From positions 1-64,000 of the forward strand of contig CAZBZU010000009.1 in assembly GCA_964496495.1 (NCBI GenBank): 64,000 nucleotides of DNA, in the 5' to 3' direction. Source of the stretch: JASBRS01 sp964496495. Its GTDB lineage: Bacteria > Deinococcota > Deinococci > Deinococcales > Trueperaceae. Made by a program: the position numbers and the translations under genes. How positions within the stretch are numbered: position 1 is the first letter of the stretch; every line of letters begins with the position of its first letter. Shown piece after piece: positions 34,227 through 42,219 of the stretch. The notes beneath the pieces were generated by a model. The model saw nothing but the letters and a program-made list of their open reading frames with translations, ran no database searches and had not been told where the DNA came from.

Positions 34227-34985
34227 ATGGATTTCATGAACAAGCGAGTGCTGGTGACCGGTGGCGCCCGGGGCATCGGTCGGGCGATCGCTCGGGCCTT
34301 CGCCGAGCGCGGTGCGCGCGTGGCAGTGGGCTACCACGCCAACGAGGCGGCGGCGCAAGAGACGCTCGGCTCGCTGGCCGGAACGGGGCATGTGGCGCTC
34401 GGCGGCGATCTGGCGGACGCGGAGGTCGCTCGGCGGGTGGTGCTGGACGCCATCCACGGGCTGGGCGGCCTCGACGTGCTGGTGAACTGCGCCGGCATCG
34501 GGCTGCACCACCCGCTCGACGCGGTCGACTACGACGCCTGGCAGGCCGCCTGGCAACGGATCCTGAGCGTCAACCTGGTGGCGCCGGCGAACACCTGCTA
34601 CGTCGCGGCGCAGCACATGATGGCGCAGGGCGGCGGGAGCATCGTCAACGTCGGCTCGCGCGGCGCCTTCCGCGGCGAGCCGGAGCAGCCCGCCTACGGT
34701 GCCAGCAAGGCGGGGCTCCACGCCATGAGCCAGTCGCTGGCGCAGCACCTGGCGCCGCACGGCATCGCCGTGGGGGTGGTGGCCCCGGGGTTCGTGGAGA
34801 CGGACATGGCGCGCAGCCAGCTGGCAGGCCCGGGCGGCGACGCCATCCGCGCGCAGAGCCCGCTGGGCCGCGTGGCCAGGCCCGAGGAGGTGGCCTACGC
34901 GGTGCTGTTCCTGGCGTCCGAGCCGGCGTTCTTCTCCACGGGCACGATCGTCGACGTGAACGGAGCTTCGTACCTGCGGGGCTAG
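34227..34985 (+). CDS. Short-chain dehydrogenase/reductase (classical SDR)
   Basis: 252-aa NAD(P)-dependent oxidoreductase. TGGARGIGRAIARAF is the nucleotide loop (residues 11-25), DVLVNCAGIG the NNAG-type motif, S in IVNVGSRGAF and YGASK the catalytic S-Y-K, and VAPGFVETDMA the PG motif. It resembles FabG-type 3-oxoacyl reductases but is not next to fatty-acid genes. RBS GAGGAGGCAGCC. Its own promoter is visible at 34170. Substrate unknown. Confidence 0.92.
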   Translation: MDFMNKRVLVTGGARGIGRAIARAFAERGARVAVGYHANEAAAQETLGSLAGTGHVALGGDLADAEVARRVVLDAIHGLGGLDVLVNCAGIGLHHPLDAVDYDAWQAAWQRILSVNLVAPANTCYVAAQHMMAQGGGSIVNVGSRGAFRGEPEQPAYGASKAGLHAMSQSLAQHLAPHGIAVGVVAPGFVETDMARSQLAGPGGDAIRAQSPLGRVARPEEVAYAVLFLASEPAFFSTGTIVDVNGASYLRG

Positions 34986-35069
34986 GGGCGCCCGCCTCGC
35001 CGGCGGGGGGGGCATGGGTGGCGCTTGCCGGCGGGACGTCTGTCCCTGAACCCGGCGGTGCCCGCTGCT

Positions 35070-35083
35070 TAATGTGGACATTA
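35070..35083 (+). promoter_or_regulatory. Palindrome upstream of the NirK-like gene
   Basis: TAATGT-GG-ACATTA, perfect inverted repeat in an AT-rich patch 48 nt before ATG 35132; TAGTAT at 35082-35087 could be the -10. It looks like an operator for a dimeric regulator; it does not match the FNR (TTGAT-N4-ATCAA) consensus well. Confidence 0.45.
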
Positions 35084-35131
35084 GTATCCAAGTTTGGGCC
35101 GGGAAGCCGGCGCCGCGCGAAGGAGACGACG

Positions 35132-36298
35132 ATGCCCACCCGCCAGAACGACCCCCGCAGCCCCGCATCCGCAGCCGACGCGAACGACCGCGCGCCAAGG
35201 CAGCGCGCCCTCAGCCGCAGGGAGCTGCTGTGGCGGTCCGGCGTGGCCGTGGCGGCTGGCGTGGCCGCCACGGCCCTGCGGTCACCGTTCGCCGCCTGGG
35301 CGGAGGGAGCAGCCGGTAGCTCGACCGCTTCCGGCGCGCCCGTTACCACGGCGACACAGGCGGCGGCCATGGCCGCCGGCGTCCGGCTGGCAGCCGATCC
35401 CACCGACCTGCCCGCCCCCATCCGCCGCACCAACGCCAGGCACCACGACATCACCATCACCAGCGACGAGATCACCGGTGAGATCGAGCCGGGCGTGCAG
35501 TTCGACTACATGACCTTCGGAGGGCGCGTGCCCGGTCCCATGATCCGGGTCCGCCAGGGTGACAGCGTCAGCCTGACGTTGAAGCACGGCACCGGCATCA
35601 TGCCGCACAACATCGATCTGCACGCCGTCTACGGCCCCGGCGGCGGTGCCGCCGACACCCTGGTGGGGCCGGGCGAGAGCAAGACCATCACCTTCCAGGC
35701 GCGCTACCCGGGCGCCTTCATCTACCACTGCGCCGTAGCCGGCGCGCTGGACTTCCACATCAGCGCCGGCATGTTCGGGATGATCGTGGTCGAGCCGCCG
35801 GAGGGTCTGCCGCCGGTCGACCGCGAGTTCTACCTCGGCCAGAACGAGGTCTACACCAAGCTTCCTGCCGGCAGCCCGGGCAAGCACGCCTTCGACTTCG
35901 CCAGACTCGCCGCCGAGGACCCCACCTACGTGCTGCTCAACGGCGAGAAGTACGCGCTCACCGAGGGAGTGCGCGGCCCCATGACGGCCAAGGTGGGCGA
36001 GACCGTGCGGGTCTTCTTCGTCAACGGCGGTCCCAACCTCACCAGCAGCTTCCACCCCATCGGTAACGTCTGGAGCAGGGCCTGGCGCGAGGGCGGGCTC
36101 GTCAATACCCCGGAGCGCTACCTCCAGACGCTGCAGGTGGCGCCAGGCAGCACCGCCGTCACCGAGCTCGAGCTGCCCGTGCCCGGTCCCGTCAAGCTGG
36201 TCGACCACGCCCTGAGCCGGGTGGCGCGCAAGGGCATGCTGGGCATCATCCAGGTGGAAGGGCCCGCCAGGCCGGGGATCTTCCGCCGCGGCGCCTAG
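35132..36298 (+). CDS. NirK-like two-domain multicopper protein, Tat-exported
   Basis: 388-aa periplasmic cupredoxin-domain protein. LSRRELLWRSG (RR at 29-30) is a twin-arginine signal, cleaved near residue 57. Copper ligands of nitrite reductases are conserved: H159 and H164 in MPHNIDLHA with D162, H199-C200 in FIYHCAVAG, H209, M214, and H308 in SSFHPIG. Thus type 1 and type 2 sites look complete. The catalytic His of Alcaligenes-type NirK (in G-D-H-A-L-T) is not found at the matching place (EGVRGPMTA), so nitrite reductase activity is doubtful. A convergent YtkA-like membrane protein lies downstream. RBS AAGGAGACGACG. Confidence 0.88.
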   Translation: MPTRQNDPRSPASAADANDRAPRQRALSRRELLWRSGVAVAAGVAATALRSPFAAWAEGAAGSSTASGAPVTTATQAAAMAAGVRLAADPTDLPAPIRRTNARHHDITITSDEITGEIEPGVQFDYMTFGGRVPGPMIRVRQGDSVSLTLKHGTGIMPHNIDLHAVYGPGGGAADTLVGPGESKTITFQARYPGAFIYHCAVAGALDFHISAGMFGMIVVEPPEGLPPVDREFYLGQNEVYTKLPAGSPGKHAFDFARLAAEDPTYVLLNGEKYALTEGVRGPMTAKVGETVRVFFVNGGPNLTSSFHPIGNVWSRAWREGGLVNTPERYLQTLQVAPGSTAVTELELPVPGPVKLVDHALSRVARKGMLGIIQVEGPARPGIFRRGA

Positions 36299-36308
36299 TG
36301 AGGCCCGT

Positions 36309-37079
36309 TCATTCGCCGCGTCCACGGTCGCTGCCACGTTCACCGGCGCCGTCGAGGTCGCCCGTCGCACGGTCCGGCACCGCCTCGAGGGCGGCGGACC
36401 GGCGCACCAGCACGGTCACCACCACGCCCACCACCAGTGGCAGCGCCACCAGCCATAGCAGCCACGAGCGGAGCGAGTTCGAGCCGCCGGCGGCGCCTGC
36501 GAAGGTGAAGCCCCGCGAGCCGTTGGCCATGTTGCCGCCGATGCGCAGCGGCAGCTGCGCAACGCTGTCTTCTCCCGGTTGCGTGCGGTCGTGGACGGTG
36601 AGGGTGTAGCGTCCGGCCGGCGGTGCGGTGAGCTGCGCACGATAGGTGCCGTACGGCTCGCGGTACTCCTGCAACGGGAACGACTGCCCTCGCGGCGCTG
36701 CGGCCCCGCCCGTCCCCGCGGCGGAGGTCGCGGGCGCGGTGGCGGCCGAGCCACCCGAGGCGACGGCGCCGGCCGGGGGCGCGGAGTTCTGCGCGGTCGT
36801 CAGCTCGGCGGTCAGGGTCGCCCCTTCCACCGGGCTGTCGTTGGTCTTCGCCAGATCGACGGTGATCACCATCGCCTGGCCGGGCCGGGGCGGGTCCGGC
36901 GCCACCGTCACGGAACCGCGGACGAGGTTGCCGTGGGCCCATGCCGGGGCCAGGCCGGCGGCGCCCCCCGCCAGGACGAGGGCGAGACCGATGGCCAGGC
37001 GCTGCCCGCGGCGTCGGCGCGGGTTCGACGGGGGAAGCTCGGCGATGGAGTCGGCTTGCGTGTGGGAGGGCTGGACCAT
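36309..37079 (-). CDS. Membrane-anchored YtkA/FixH-like domain protein
   Basis: 256 aa. N-terminal signal or anchor helix RLAIGLALVLAGGAAGLAPA (about residues 29-48) followed directly by WAHGNLVRGSVTVAPDPPRP. This start with an N-terminal His resembles CopC and YtkA-type extracytoplasmic domains. A proline/alanine/glycine linker, a second beta segment (YGTYRAQLTAPPAGRYTLTV) and a C-terminal helix (WLLWLVALPLVVGVVVTVLV) with a basic tail follow. The start at ATG 37079 has no clear Shine-Dalgarno site. It converges on the copper protein gene, so a role in copper delivery or at the cell surface is plausible but inferred. Confidence 0.7.
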   Translation of the reverse strand: MVQPSHTQADSIAELPPSNPRRRRGQRLAIGLALVLAGGAAGLAPAWAHGNLVRGSVTVAPDPPRPGQAMVITVDLAKTNDSPVEGATLTAELTTAQNSAPPAGAVASGGSAATAPATSAAGTGGAAAPRGQSFPLQEYREPYGTYRAQLTAPPAGRYTLTVHDRTQPGEDSVAQLPLRIGGNMANGSRGFTFAGAAGGSNSLRSWLLWLVALPLVVGVVVTVLVRRSAALEAVPDRATGDLDGAGERGSDRGRGE

Positions 37080-37249
37080 GGCTAGCTGGGAGGCCGGCGG
37101 ACCGGCGTCCTCCCGGTAAGCATAGCCACGCCGCCCAGCGTGCACCGGTGAGGCGGGCGACGGCCGGCGGGCGCACGCCAAGGGAGAATGGCAGCCGCAG
37201 TCCGCGTACCGTGAGCCGGTCCACGCCGACCGGACGGAAGGGAGCAGCC

Positions 37250-37678
37250 ATGCCGACACGTCGAGCGAGCGCACGTTGGGAAGGGACGTTGAGGGAGGGT
37301 ACCGGCACCATGAGGCTGGGCGGTGGCGCCTTCGAGGGCAGCTACAGCTTCGCCTCCCGCTTCGAGGAGGGGACCGGTACCAACCCGGAGGAGCTCATCG
37401 CGGCCGCGCACGCCGGCTGCTTCAGCATGGCGTTGTCGGGGGGCCTGGGTCGAGCGGGCTTCACGCCCACCAGCATCCGTACCGAGGCCAAGGTGAGCAT
37501 CGAGCAGACCGACGCGGGCTTCCGCATCACCAGGAGCCAGCTGGTGTGCGAGGCGAGCGTCCCCGGGATCTCGCAGGAGGCGTTCGCGGAGCAGGCCGAC
37601 GCAGCCAAGTCGGGCTGCCCCGTCTCCAACGCGCTGGCCGGGGTGGAGATCACCCTCGAGGCCAGGCTGGTCGGCTGA
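37250..37678 (+). CDS. osmC: OsmC-family peroxidase
   Basis: 142-aa thiol peroxidase of the OsmC type. GTNPEELIAAAHAGCFSMAL holds the first redox cysteine with its Glu/Ala surroundings, and AKSGCPVSNALAGVEITLEA the second; the two cysteines form the catalytic pair that reduces organic hydroperoxides. MPTRRASARWEGTLREGTGT is the typical OsmC (not Ohr) start. RBS GGAAGGGAGCAGCC before ATG 37250. Cytoplasmic. Followed by a cupin remnant and an ArsR gene. Confidence 0.93.
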   Translation: MPTRRASARWEGTLREGTGTMRLGGGAFEGSYSFASRFEEGTGTNPEELIAAAHAGCFSMALSGGLGRAGFTPTSIRTEAKVSIEQTDAGFRITRSQLVCEASVPGISQEAFAEQADAAKSGCPVSNALAGVEITLEARLVG

Positions 37679-37680
37679 GA

Positions 37681-37842
37681 GGGCCGGGCGAGGCCTACGT
37701 GGTGCCCAGAGGCGTGCGGCACGACCCCGTGGCCGAGCGGGAGTGGCTGGTGATGCTGGTGGAGCGTGCGTCCACCAAGCACACCGGCGACGAGGTGAGC
37801 GGCATGACGCGCTCGATCGAGGAGCAGCTGAGACCGCTGTAG
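37681..37842 (+). pseudogene. C-terminal remnant of a cupin-domain protein
   Basis: Fifty-three codons beginning three bases after the osmC stop read GPGEAYVVPRGVRHDPVA, EREWLVMLVERASTKHTGDE, then SIEEQLRPL. This is the second half of a small cupin: the G-x-Y-x-V-P-x-G-x-x-H motif and the following strands. The N-terminal half with the H-x-H-x-E motif is missing and there is no start codon in a suitable place. Probably a deletion remnant fused against osmC. Confidence 0.65.
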
Positions 37843-37877
37843 CGGCGGCGCACCCGCAACTGCCGCGTGAGGCCGTC

Positions 37878-37921
37878 TTGACGGCGGTCGCGGCCAGCGT
37901 TATAGTGAACCGTATGGTTCA
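37878..37921 (+). promoter_or_regulatory. Leaderless promoter and ArsR operator
   Basis: TTGACG (37878-37883), 17-bp spacer, TATAGT (37901-37906), 7 nt, ATG 37914. A perfect palindrome TGAACC-GTAT-GGTTCA (37906-37921) overlaps the last base of the -10 and the start codon, the typical place and form of an ArsR autoregulatory operator. Confidence 0.85.
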
Positions 37922-38219
37922 GTATGCACAGCGACTCGATGCCGCCTTCGGCGCCCTCTCCGATGCCACCAGGCGCGGCATCCTGGAACGGCTGGGCCAT
38001 GAGGACGCCTCCATCGGGGATCTGGCGGAGGCGTTCGGCATGAGCCTGACCGGCCTGAGGAAGCACGTGCGCGTGTTGGAGGACGCCGGCCTGGTCCGGA
38101 CGGCGAAGGTGGGGCGGGTGCGACGCTGCACGCTCGGCCCCCGCCGGCTGGAGGAGGCGTCCGCCTGGATCTCCGGGTACCGGCGGCTGCTCGAGGTGCG
38201 TCTCAGCGCAGCACGGTGA
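37914..38219 (+). CDS. ArsR-family helix-turn-helix regulator
   Basis: 101-aa winged-helix repressor. LDAAFGALSDATRRGILERL is the classical ArsR first helices, LTGLRKHVRVLEDAGLVRTA the recognition helix and wing, and RRLEEASAWISGYRRLLEVR the C-terminal dimerisation helix. No metal-binding cysteine box (CxC) is present, so it belongs to the group that often controls SRPBCC/AHSA1 or exporter genes rather than arsenic genes. Its 3' end overlaps the convergent DUF4097 gene by 17 bp. Promoter and operator are described at 37878. Confidence 0.92.
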   Translation: MVQYAQRLDAAFGALSDATRRGILERLGHEDASIGDLAEAFGMSLTGLRKHVRVLEDAGLVRTAKVGRVRRCTLGPRRLEEASAWISGYRRLLEVRLSAAR

Positions 38220-39018
38220 GGCTGCCGTTGGTGGTCACCAGCTCGAGGCTCGCCGGTCCGTCTCCGCCGGTGGTGGCGCGGAAGCTGCGGCTGCCGGGGT
38301 AGGTGACGGTGAAGCCGTCGAGGGACACGTTGATGCCCCCGTTGGTCACGCGTCCGGTCACCTCGAGCGCAGCGCCGGTGGCGAGCCCGCGCACCGTGAT
38401 GGAGCCGTTGGTGGTCTGGGCTCGGCTCTCGCTGCCGGCGGGCACCGTCACGTCGGTGAGCTCGATGCTGCCGTTCGTGTTGCGCGCCCGCACTTCGGCG
38501 CGGGCGGCCGTAACCGCGATGCGGCCGTTGGTGGTGCCCAAGAGCAGCGGGCCGGCGGCGGTCCCCATGGTGACGACGTCGCCGTTGGTGGTGGCGGCGT
38601 CCACCCGCGTCGCCTCGCCGGTCACGCTCACGGTGCCGTTCGTCGTGCGCAGCTGCAGCGCGGCCGCGTGCGCCAGGCGAACCTCGAAGCTCACCTCGCA
38701 GGCGATGCACAGCAGGGAGCGGTTGCGGCCTGTGAGGCGCAGCGTGTCGCCTTGCACGCTCACCTCGTAGTCGACGTTGCCGCGGTGCTCGACGGTCACA
38801 CCCGGGCGGCCGGATCCGACCGTCACCACGATGCGGCCGTTGACGGTACGGGCGTCGACGTTGGTCACCGCCTGCAGGTCGAGGTCGCGCACGTCGCTGG
38901 CGGCCATGGCGAGCCCCACGAGGAGCGCGGCCAGCAGGGCCACGGAGGCCCGCCGGAAGAACGCGGCCAGGGCGTCGGCATGGCGTCGAGCGAGGCCGTC
39001 GGCTTGCTGGTGGTTCAT
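38203..39018 (-). CDS. DUF4097-like beta-helical envelope protein
   Basis: 271 aa. An N-terminal helix (ASVALLAALLVGLAMAAS, about residues 25-42) serves as signal peptide or anchor. The remainder is an imperfect beta-solenoid in which TTNG recurs about every 20-25 residues (LRTTNGTVSV, AATTNGDVVTM, LGTTNGRIAV, RNTNGSIEL, AQTTNGSITV, LVTTNGSLTV), the hallmark of DUF4097/adhesin-like domains. A CIAC pair lies near residue 100. RBS GGGAGGACAGTC before ATG 39018. Probably extracytoplasmic; related proteins accompany membrane-stress systems. It is convergent with arsR and divergent from the ABC-kinase operon. Confidence 0.85.
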   Translation of the reverse strand: MNHQQADGLARRHADALAAFFRRASVALLAALLVGLAMAASDVRDLDLQAVTNVDARTVNGRIVVTVGSGRPGVTVEHRGNVDYEVSVQGDTLRLTGRNRSLLCIACEVSFEVRLAHAAALQLRTTNGTVSVTGEATRVDAATTNGDVVTMGTAAGPLLLGTTNGRIAVTAARAEVRARNTNGSIELTDVTVPAGSESRAQTTNGSITVRGLATGAALEVTGRVTNGGINVSLDGFTVTYPGSRSFRATTGGDGPASLELVTTNGSLTVLR

Positions 39019-39360
39019 GACTGTCCTCCCGAGGACGGTGGCTGGCGTCGGCTTCCGCTGCCGACGCGTCGGGGTCGCGCCGGTGCCGGCGTGCGGCGCA
39101 CGCGAGGACGGTGCCGGCGCCATCCAGTGTGACCAGCGGGCCATGAACCGGCGTTGGGGGTTTTCCGGACCGGTGCGTAGGGGAAGCGCCGACGGCCGCG
39201 CGCCTCGCGCAGGCCGTCGCGCAGCGCGCAGGGACCCCGTCCCGCAGGCGGTTCCTGCGGCCAGCGACCGGCGTTCCCACACGCCGCGTGACAACTGTCA
39301 CGTGCGGCTCATGACAGAACCCACTAGGACCGCCGCGTGCCGGCGCGCCAAAGTGGCGCC
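39019..39360. other. Divergent intergenic region with a palindrome
   Basis: 342 bp, no gene seen. GTGACA-AC-TGTCAC (39288-39301) is a perfect inverted repeat 60 nt before the ABC ATPase ATG and is followed by CATGACAGAACCC, repeating the TGACA half-site. It is a candidate operator for the ABC-kinase operon. Confidence 0.5.
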
Positions 39361-40245
39361 ATGAACGCTATCGATTTCCACACGGTCACCAAACGGTACG
39401 GTCCTGTGCTGGCCGTCGACGGGCTCGAGCTGAGCCTGCCGCTCGGCAAGAGCGTCGCCCTGCTGGGCCCCAACGGCGCCGGCAAGAGCACCAGCCTGTC
39501 CCTGCTGCTGGGACTCGCGCGGCCTGACGCCGGCAGCGTCGACGTGCTCGGCCGCTCCCCCCAGGACGCGGTCAAGGCCGGCACCGTCGGGGCCATGTTG
39601 CAGGAAGGCGAGCTCGTCCCCGGTCTCACCGTCCGCGAGCTGGTCGACTTCGTGCGCCGGCTCTACCCGGACCCGCTGACGCTCGCCGAGGTGCTCGAGC
39701 TCGCCGACCTCACCGACGTCGCCGAGCGGCGCACCGACAAGCTCTCCGGCGGCCAGGCGCAGCGGGTGCGCTTCGCGCTGGCCATCGCCGGCAAGCCGCG
39801 GCTGCTGCTGCTCGACGAGCCCACCGCCGCCATGGACGTCGCCGCGCGCCGCAGCTTCTGGGCCAGCATGCGCGGCTACGCCGCCCAGGGCCGCACCATC
39901 CTGTTCGCCACCCACTACCTGGAAGAGGCGGATGCCAACGCCGACCGCATCGTGGTCATCGATCACGGCCGCGTCATCGCCGACGGCACCGCGGCGCAGA
40001 TCAAGGCCACCACCGGCGGCCGCACCATCCGCTTCACGTTGGGCGGGCAGCCCACGGCCGGCTTGAAGACGCTGCCGGGCGTGACCGCGCTGGAGGTCCG
40101 TGGCGACGTGGCCACGCTGCAGACCAGCGACCAGGACGAAACGCTCCATGCCCTCTACGCCACCGACCTGCGCGTGCGCGACCTCTCCGTCGCGGGCGCC
40201 AACCTCGAAGAGGCCTTCCTCGACCTCACACGCCAGGCCGCCTGA
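39361..40245 (+). CDS. ABC transporter ATPase (ABC-2 export type)
   Basis: 294-aa ATPase of an exporter of the NatA/DrrA type. Walker A GPNGAGKST (about residue 37), Q-loop MLQEGELVPG, signature LSGGQAQRVRFAL, Walker B LLLLDEPTAAMDV, switch His in FATHYLEEAD. The C-terminal 80 residues (TIRFTLGGQPTAGL and later) are the regulatory domain of this group. No Shine-Dalgarno is visible before ATG 39361. It forms an operon with the permease at 40283 and the histidine kinase at 41014. Confidence 0.93.
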   Translation: MNAIDFHTVTKRYGPVLAVDGLELSLPLGKSVALLGPNGAGKSTSLSLLLGLARPDAGSVDVLGRSPQDAVKAGTVGAMLQEGELVPGLTVRELVDFVRRLYPDPLTLAEVLELADLTDVAERRTDKLSGGQAQRVRFALAIAGKPRLLLLDEPTAAMDVAARRSFWASMRGYAAQGRTILFATHYLEEADANADRIVVIDHGRVIADGTAAQIKATTGGRTIRFTLGGQPTAGLKTLPGVTALEVRGDVATLQTSDQDETLHALYATDLRVRDLSVAGANLEEAFLDLTRQAA

Positions 40246-40282
40246 TCCGGCGCCCCGAGCGCGCTTCCGAAAGGACCCACCC

Positions 40283-41017
40283 ATGCTCCGCTACGCCACC
40301 CTCGAGATCCGCCGCATGCTGCGGGAGCCCCGCTTCGCCATCTTCACGCTCGTCATCCCGGTCGTGCTCTTCCTCGTCGACGCCGGCATCTTCAAGAGCG
40401 ACACCGGCCTGGGAGGCATCAGCGTCGCCGGCTACCTGATGATCAGCATGGCCGCCTACGGCGCCATCGTGGCGGCGCTCAGCGCCACCGGCGCCCGGCT
40501 GGCTCAGGAGCGCGACAACGGCTGGCTCCGACAGCTCGATGTCACCCCGCTCTCCGCGTGGTCGGTCGTCGGCGCCAAGACGCTGGCCGCCATGACCCTG
40601 ACGCTGCCCGCCGTGATCCTCGTCTACCTGGTGGCCGGCCTCACGCAGGGCGTCGCCCTGCCCGGCTGGCAATGGGCGGCGCTGGTGGCCGTCAGCTGGC
40701 TCGCCTCGCTCCCCTTCGCCGCGCTGGGCGTGCTCATCGGCTCCGCCGCCAGCGTCGACACCGCGCAGCCGATGGTCACCGGCAGCATGTTCTTCCTGGC
40801 CATCTTCGGCGGCATCTTCATCCCGCTCGAGGTCTTCCCCAGGTCGCTGGCGAACGTGGCCCGGTTGCTGCCCTCCACGCAGTACACGGAGATCGGCAGG
40901 GCGGTCGCCGGCGGGCATCTGCCGGGGCTCGGCGCCGTCGCCATGCTGGCGGCCTGGACGTTGCTGCTCTGCGCCTCCGGGGCGCTGGCGTACCGGCGAG
41001 CTACCGTGAGGGCATGA
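40283..41017 (+). CDS. ABC-2 type permease
   Basis: 244-aa membrane subunit with six helices. The first cytoplasmic part MLRYATLEIRRMLREPRFAI is typical of ABC-2 permeases; RLAQERDNGWLRQLDVTPLS is the coupling helix. The rest is strongly hydrophobic, with FAALGVLIGSAASVDTAQPM and ANVARLLPSTQYTEIGRAV as family landmarks. RBS GAAAGGACCCACCC. It overlaps the kinase start by 4 nt. Transports an unknown substrate, possibly a lipid, antibiotic or peptide. Confidence 0.92.
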   Translation: MLRYATLEIRRMLREPRFAIFTLVIPVVLFLVDAGIFKSDTGLGGISVAGYLMISMAAYGAIVAALSATGARLAQERDNGWLRQLDVTPLSAWSVVGAKTLAAMTLTLPAVILVYLVAGLTQGVALPGWQWAALVAVSWLASLPFAALGVLIGSAASVDTAQPMVTGSMFFLAIFGGIFIPLEVFPRSLANVARLLPSTQYTEIGRAVAGGHLPGLGAVAMLAAWTLLLCASGALAYRRATVRA

Positions 41018-42219
41018 CCCGCCCTCGCGGCCCCCAGCCCAGCACTCTCTCGCAGGTGCCCCGCGGCCGCCTGTGGGGCGCCGCGATCGGGCTCTTCTAC
41101 CTCAGCTACCCGCTGATCGATGTCGTCACCAACCTGCGGGGCGCGGCCATGGCGCTGGCCCTGGCCGCGCTGCTGGTGTTCGTGGCGGCCTACTTCGCCT
41201 GCTTCGTGGCTGGCATGTTCCTCGTTCGGCGCCGGCGGCTGCTGGCGGTCGCGGGCGTGAGCGTGATGGCGCCGCTGGCCGTGGCGATGCCGTTCGTCTA
41301 CGGCGAGGCCTGGGTGGCGTTGTCGTTCTACGTGGCTATCATCCTCGCGGTGGTGCTGCCCAGGCGGCAGGCCGTGTTCGGGATCGGCTGGGTGGCGCTG
41401 TTCATCTTCGCTCAGGTGCTGCTGCTCGGGGCGGCGACGCCCGACGCCTTCCTCAACGCCATCGCGGCCGCCGGCGTGGGCGGCCTCATGCTCGGCTTCA
41501 TCCACAACCGGCGGCTGGTGGGCCAGCTCCGCCGGGCCCAGGACGAGGTGGCGCGCCTGGCGGTGGCCGAGGAGCGGCTGCGCATCGCGCGCGACCTCCA
41601 CGACCTGCTCGGTCACACACTGTCGCTGGTGGCGCTCAAGAGCGAGCTCGCCCAGCGCCTCTCGGAATCCGACCCCAAGGGCGCCGCGCGCGAGATCGCC
41701 GACGTGGAGAGCGTGGCCCGCAAGGCCCTGGCGGAGGTGCGCGAGGCGGTCACCGGATACCGCCGCCAGGGGCTCGAGGTCGAGCTCGACGGGGCCCGCT
41801 CCACGCTGGCGGCGGCCGGCGTGGAGGCGGTGGTGCGAGCCTCGGCCGAGCCGCTACCGCCCGCCGTCGACGAGCTGTTCGCCTGGGCCGTGCGGGAGGC
41901 CGTTACCAACGTCGTCCGGCACGCCGGGGCGAAGCGCTGCGAGATCGCCACGGACCGCGCGCGCGGGTCCTTCCGTCTGCGGGTGGTCGACGACGGTGCC
42001 GGCGCGGCCGCCGGTGCGGCGAGCCGCGACGCGGGGGGTAGCGGGCTGGCGGGCCTGGCCGAGCGGGCCGCCGAGGCGGGGGGCAGCCTGCGCCACGGGC
42101 GCGGGCCCGGGGGCGGGTTCGAGCTCGAGCTGCGCGTGCCGATTCCCGAGCCGGCGGCCACCAAGGATGACGCGGGCGCGACCGGCCGCGCCAGCGCTCA
42201 CCTCACACGCGCGCCGTAG
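41014..42219 (+). CDS. Sensor histidine kinase (HPK7/NarL-partner, DesK/LiaS-like)
   Basis: 401 aa. Five or six helices occupy residues 18-155 (for example LWGAAIGLFYLSYPLIDVV and MALALAALLVFVAAYFACFV). The dimerisation and phospho-acceptor motif is RIARDLHDLLGHTLSLVALK (HisKA_3, His about residue 197), followed by the HATPase domain: WAVREAVTNVVRHAGA (N-box), VVDDGAGAAAG and GGSGLAGLAERAAEAGG (G-box). Such kinases normally pair with a NarL-type response regulator encoded next door; here the next gene is convergent and unrelated. Overlaps the permease by ATGA. Confidence 0.93.
   Translation: MTRPRGPQPSTLSQVPRGRLWGAAIGLFYLSYPLIDVVTNLRGAAMALALAALLVFVAAYFACFVAGMFLVRRRRLLAVAGVSVMAPLAVAMPFVYGEAWVALSFYVAIILAVVLPRRQAVFGIGWVALFIFAQVLLLGAATPDAFLNAIAAAGVGGLMLGFIHNRRLVGQLRRAQDEVARLAVAEERLRIARDLHDLLGHTLSLVALKSELAQRLSESDPKGAAREIADVESVARKALAEVREAVTGYRRQGLEVELDGARSTLAAAGVEAVVRASAEPLPPAVDELFAWAVREAVTNVVRHAGAKRCEIATDRARGSFRLRVVDDGAGAAAGAASRDAGGSGLAGLAERAAEAGGSLRHGRGPGGGFELELRVPIPEPAATKDDAGATGRASAHLTRAP

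Noticed and set aside
34645..35475. 276-codon minus frame across the SDR/NirK gap
   Set aside because: Antisense to two well-supported genes and composed of Arg/Pro/Ala-rich noise.
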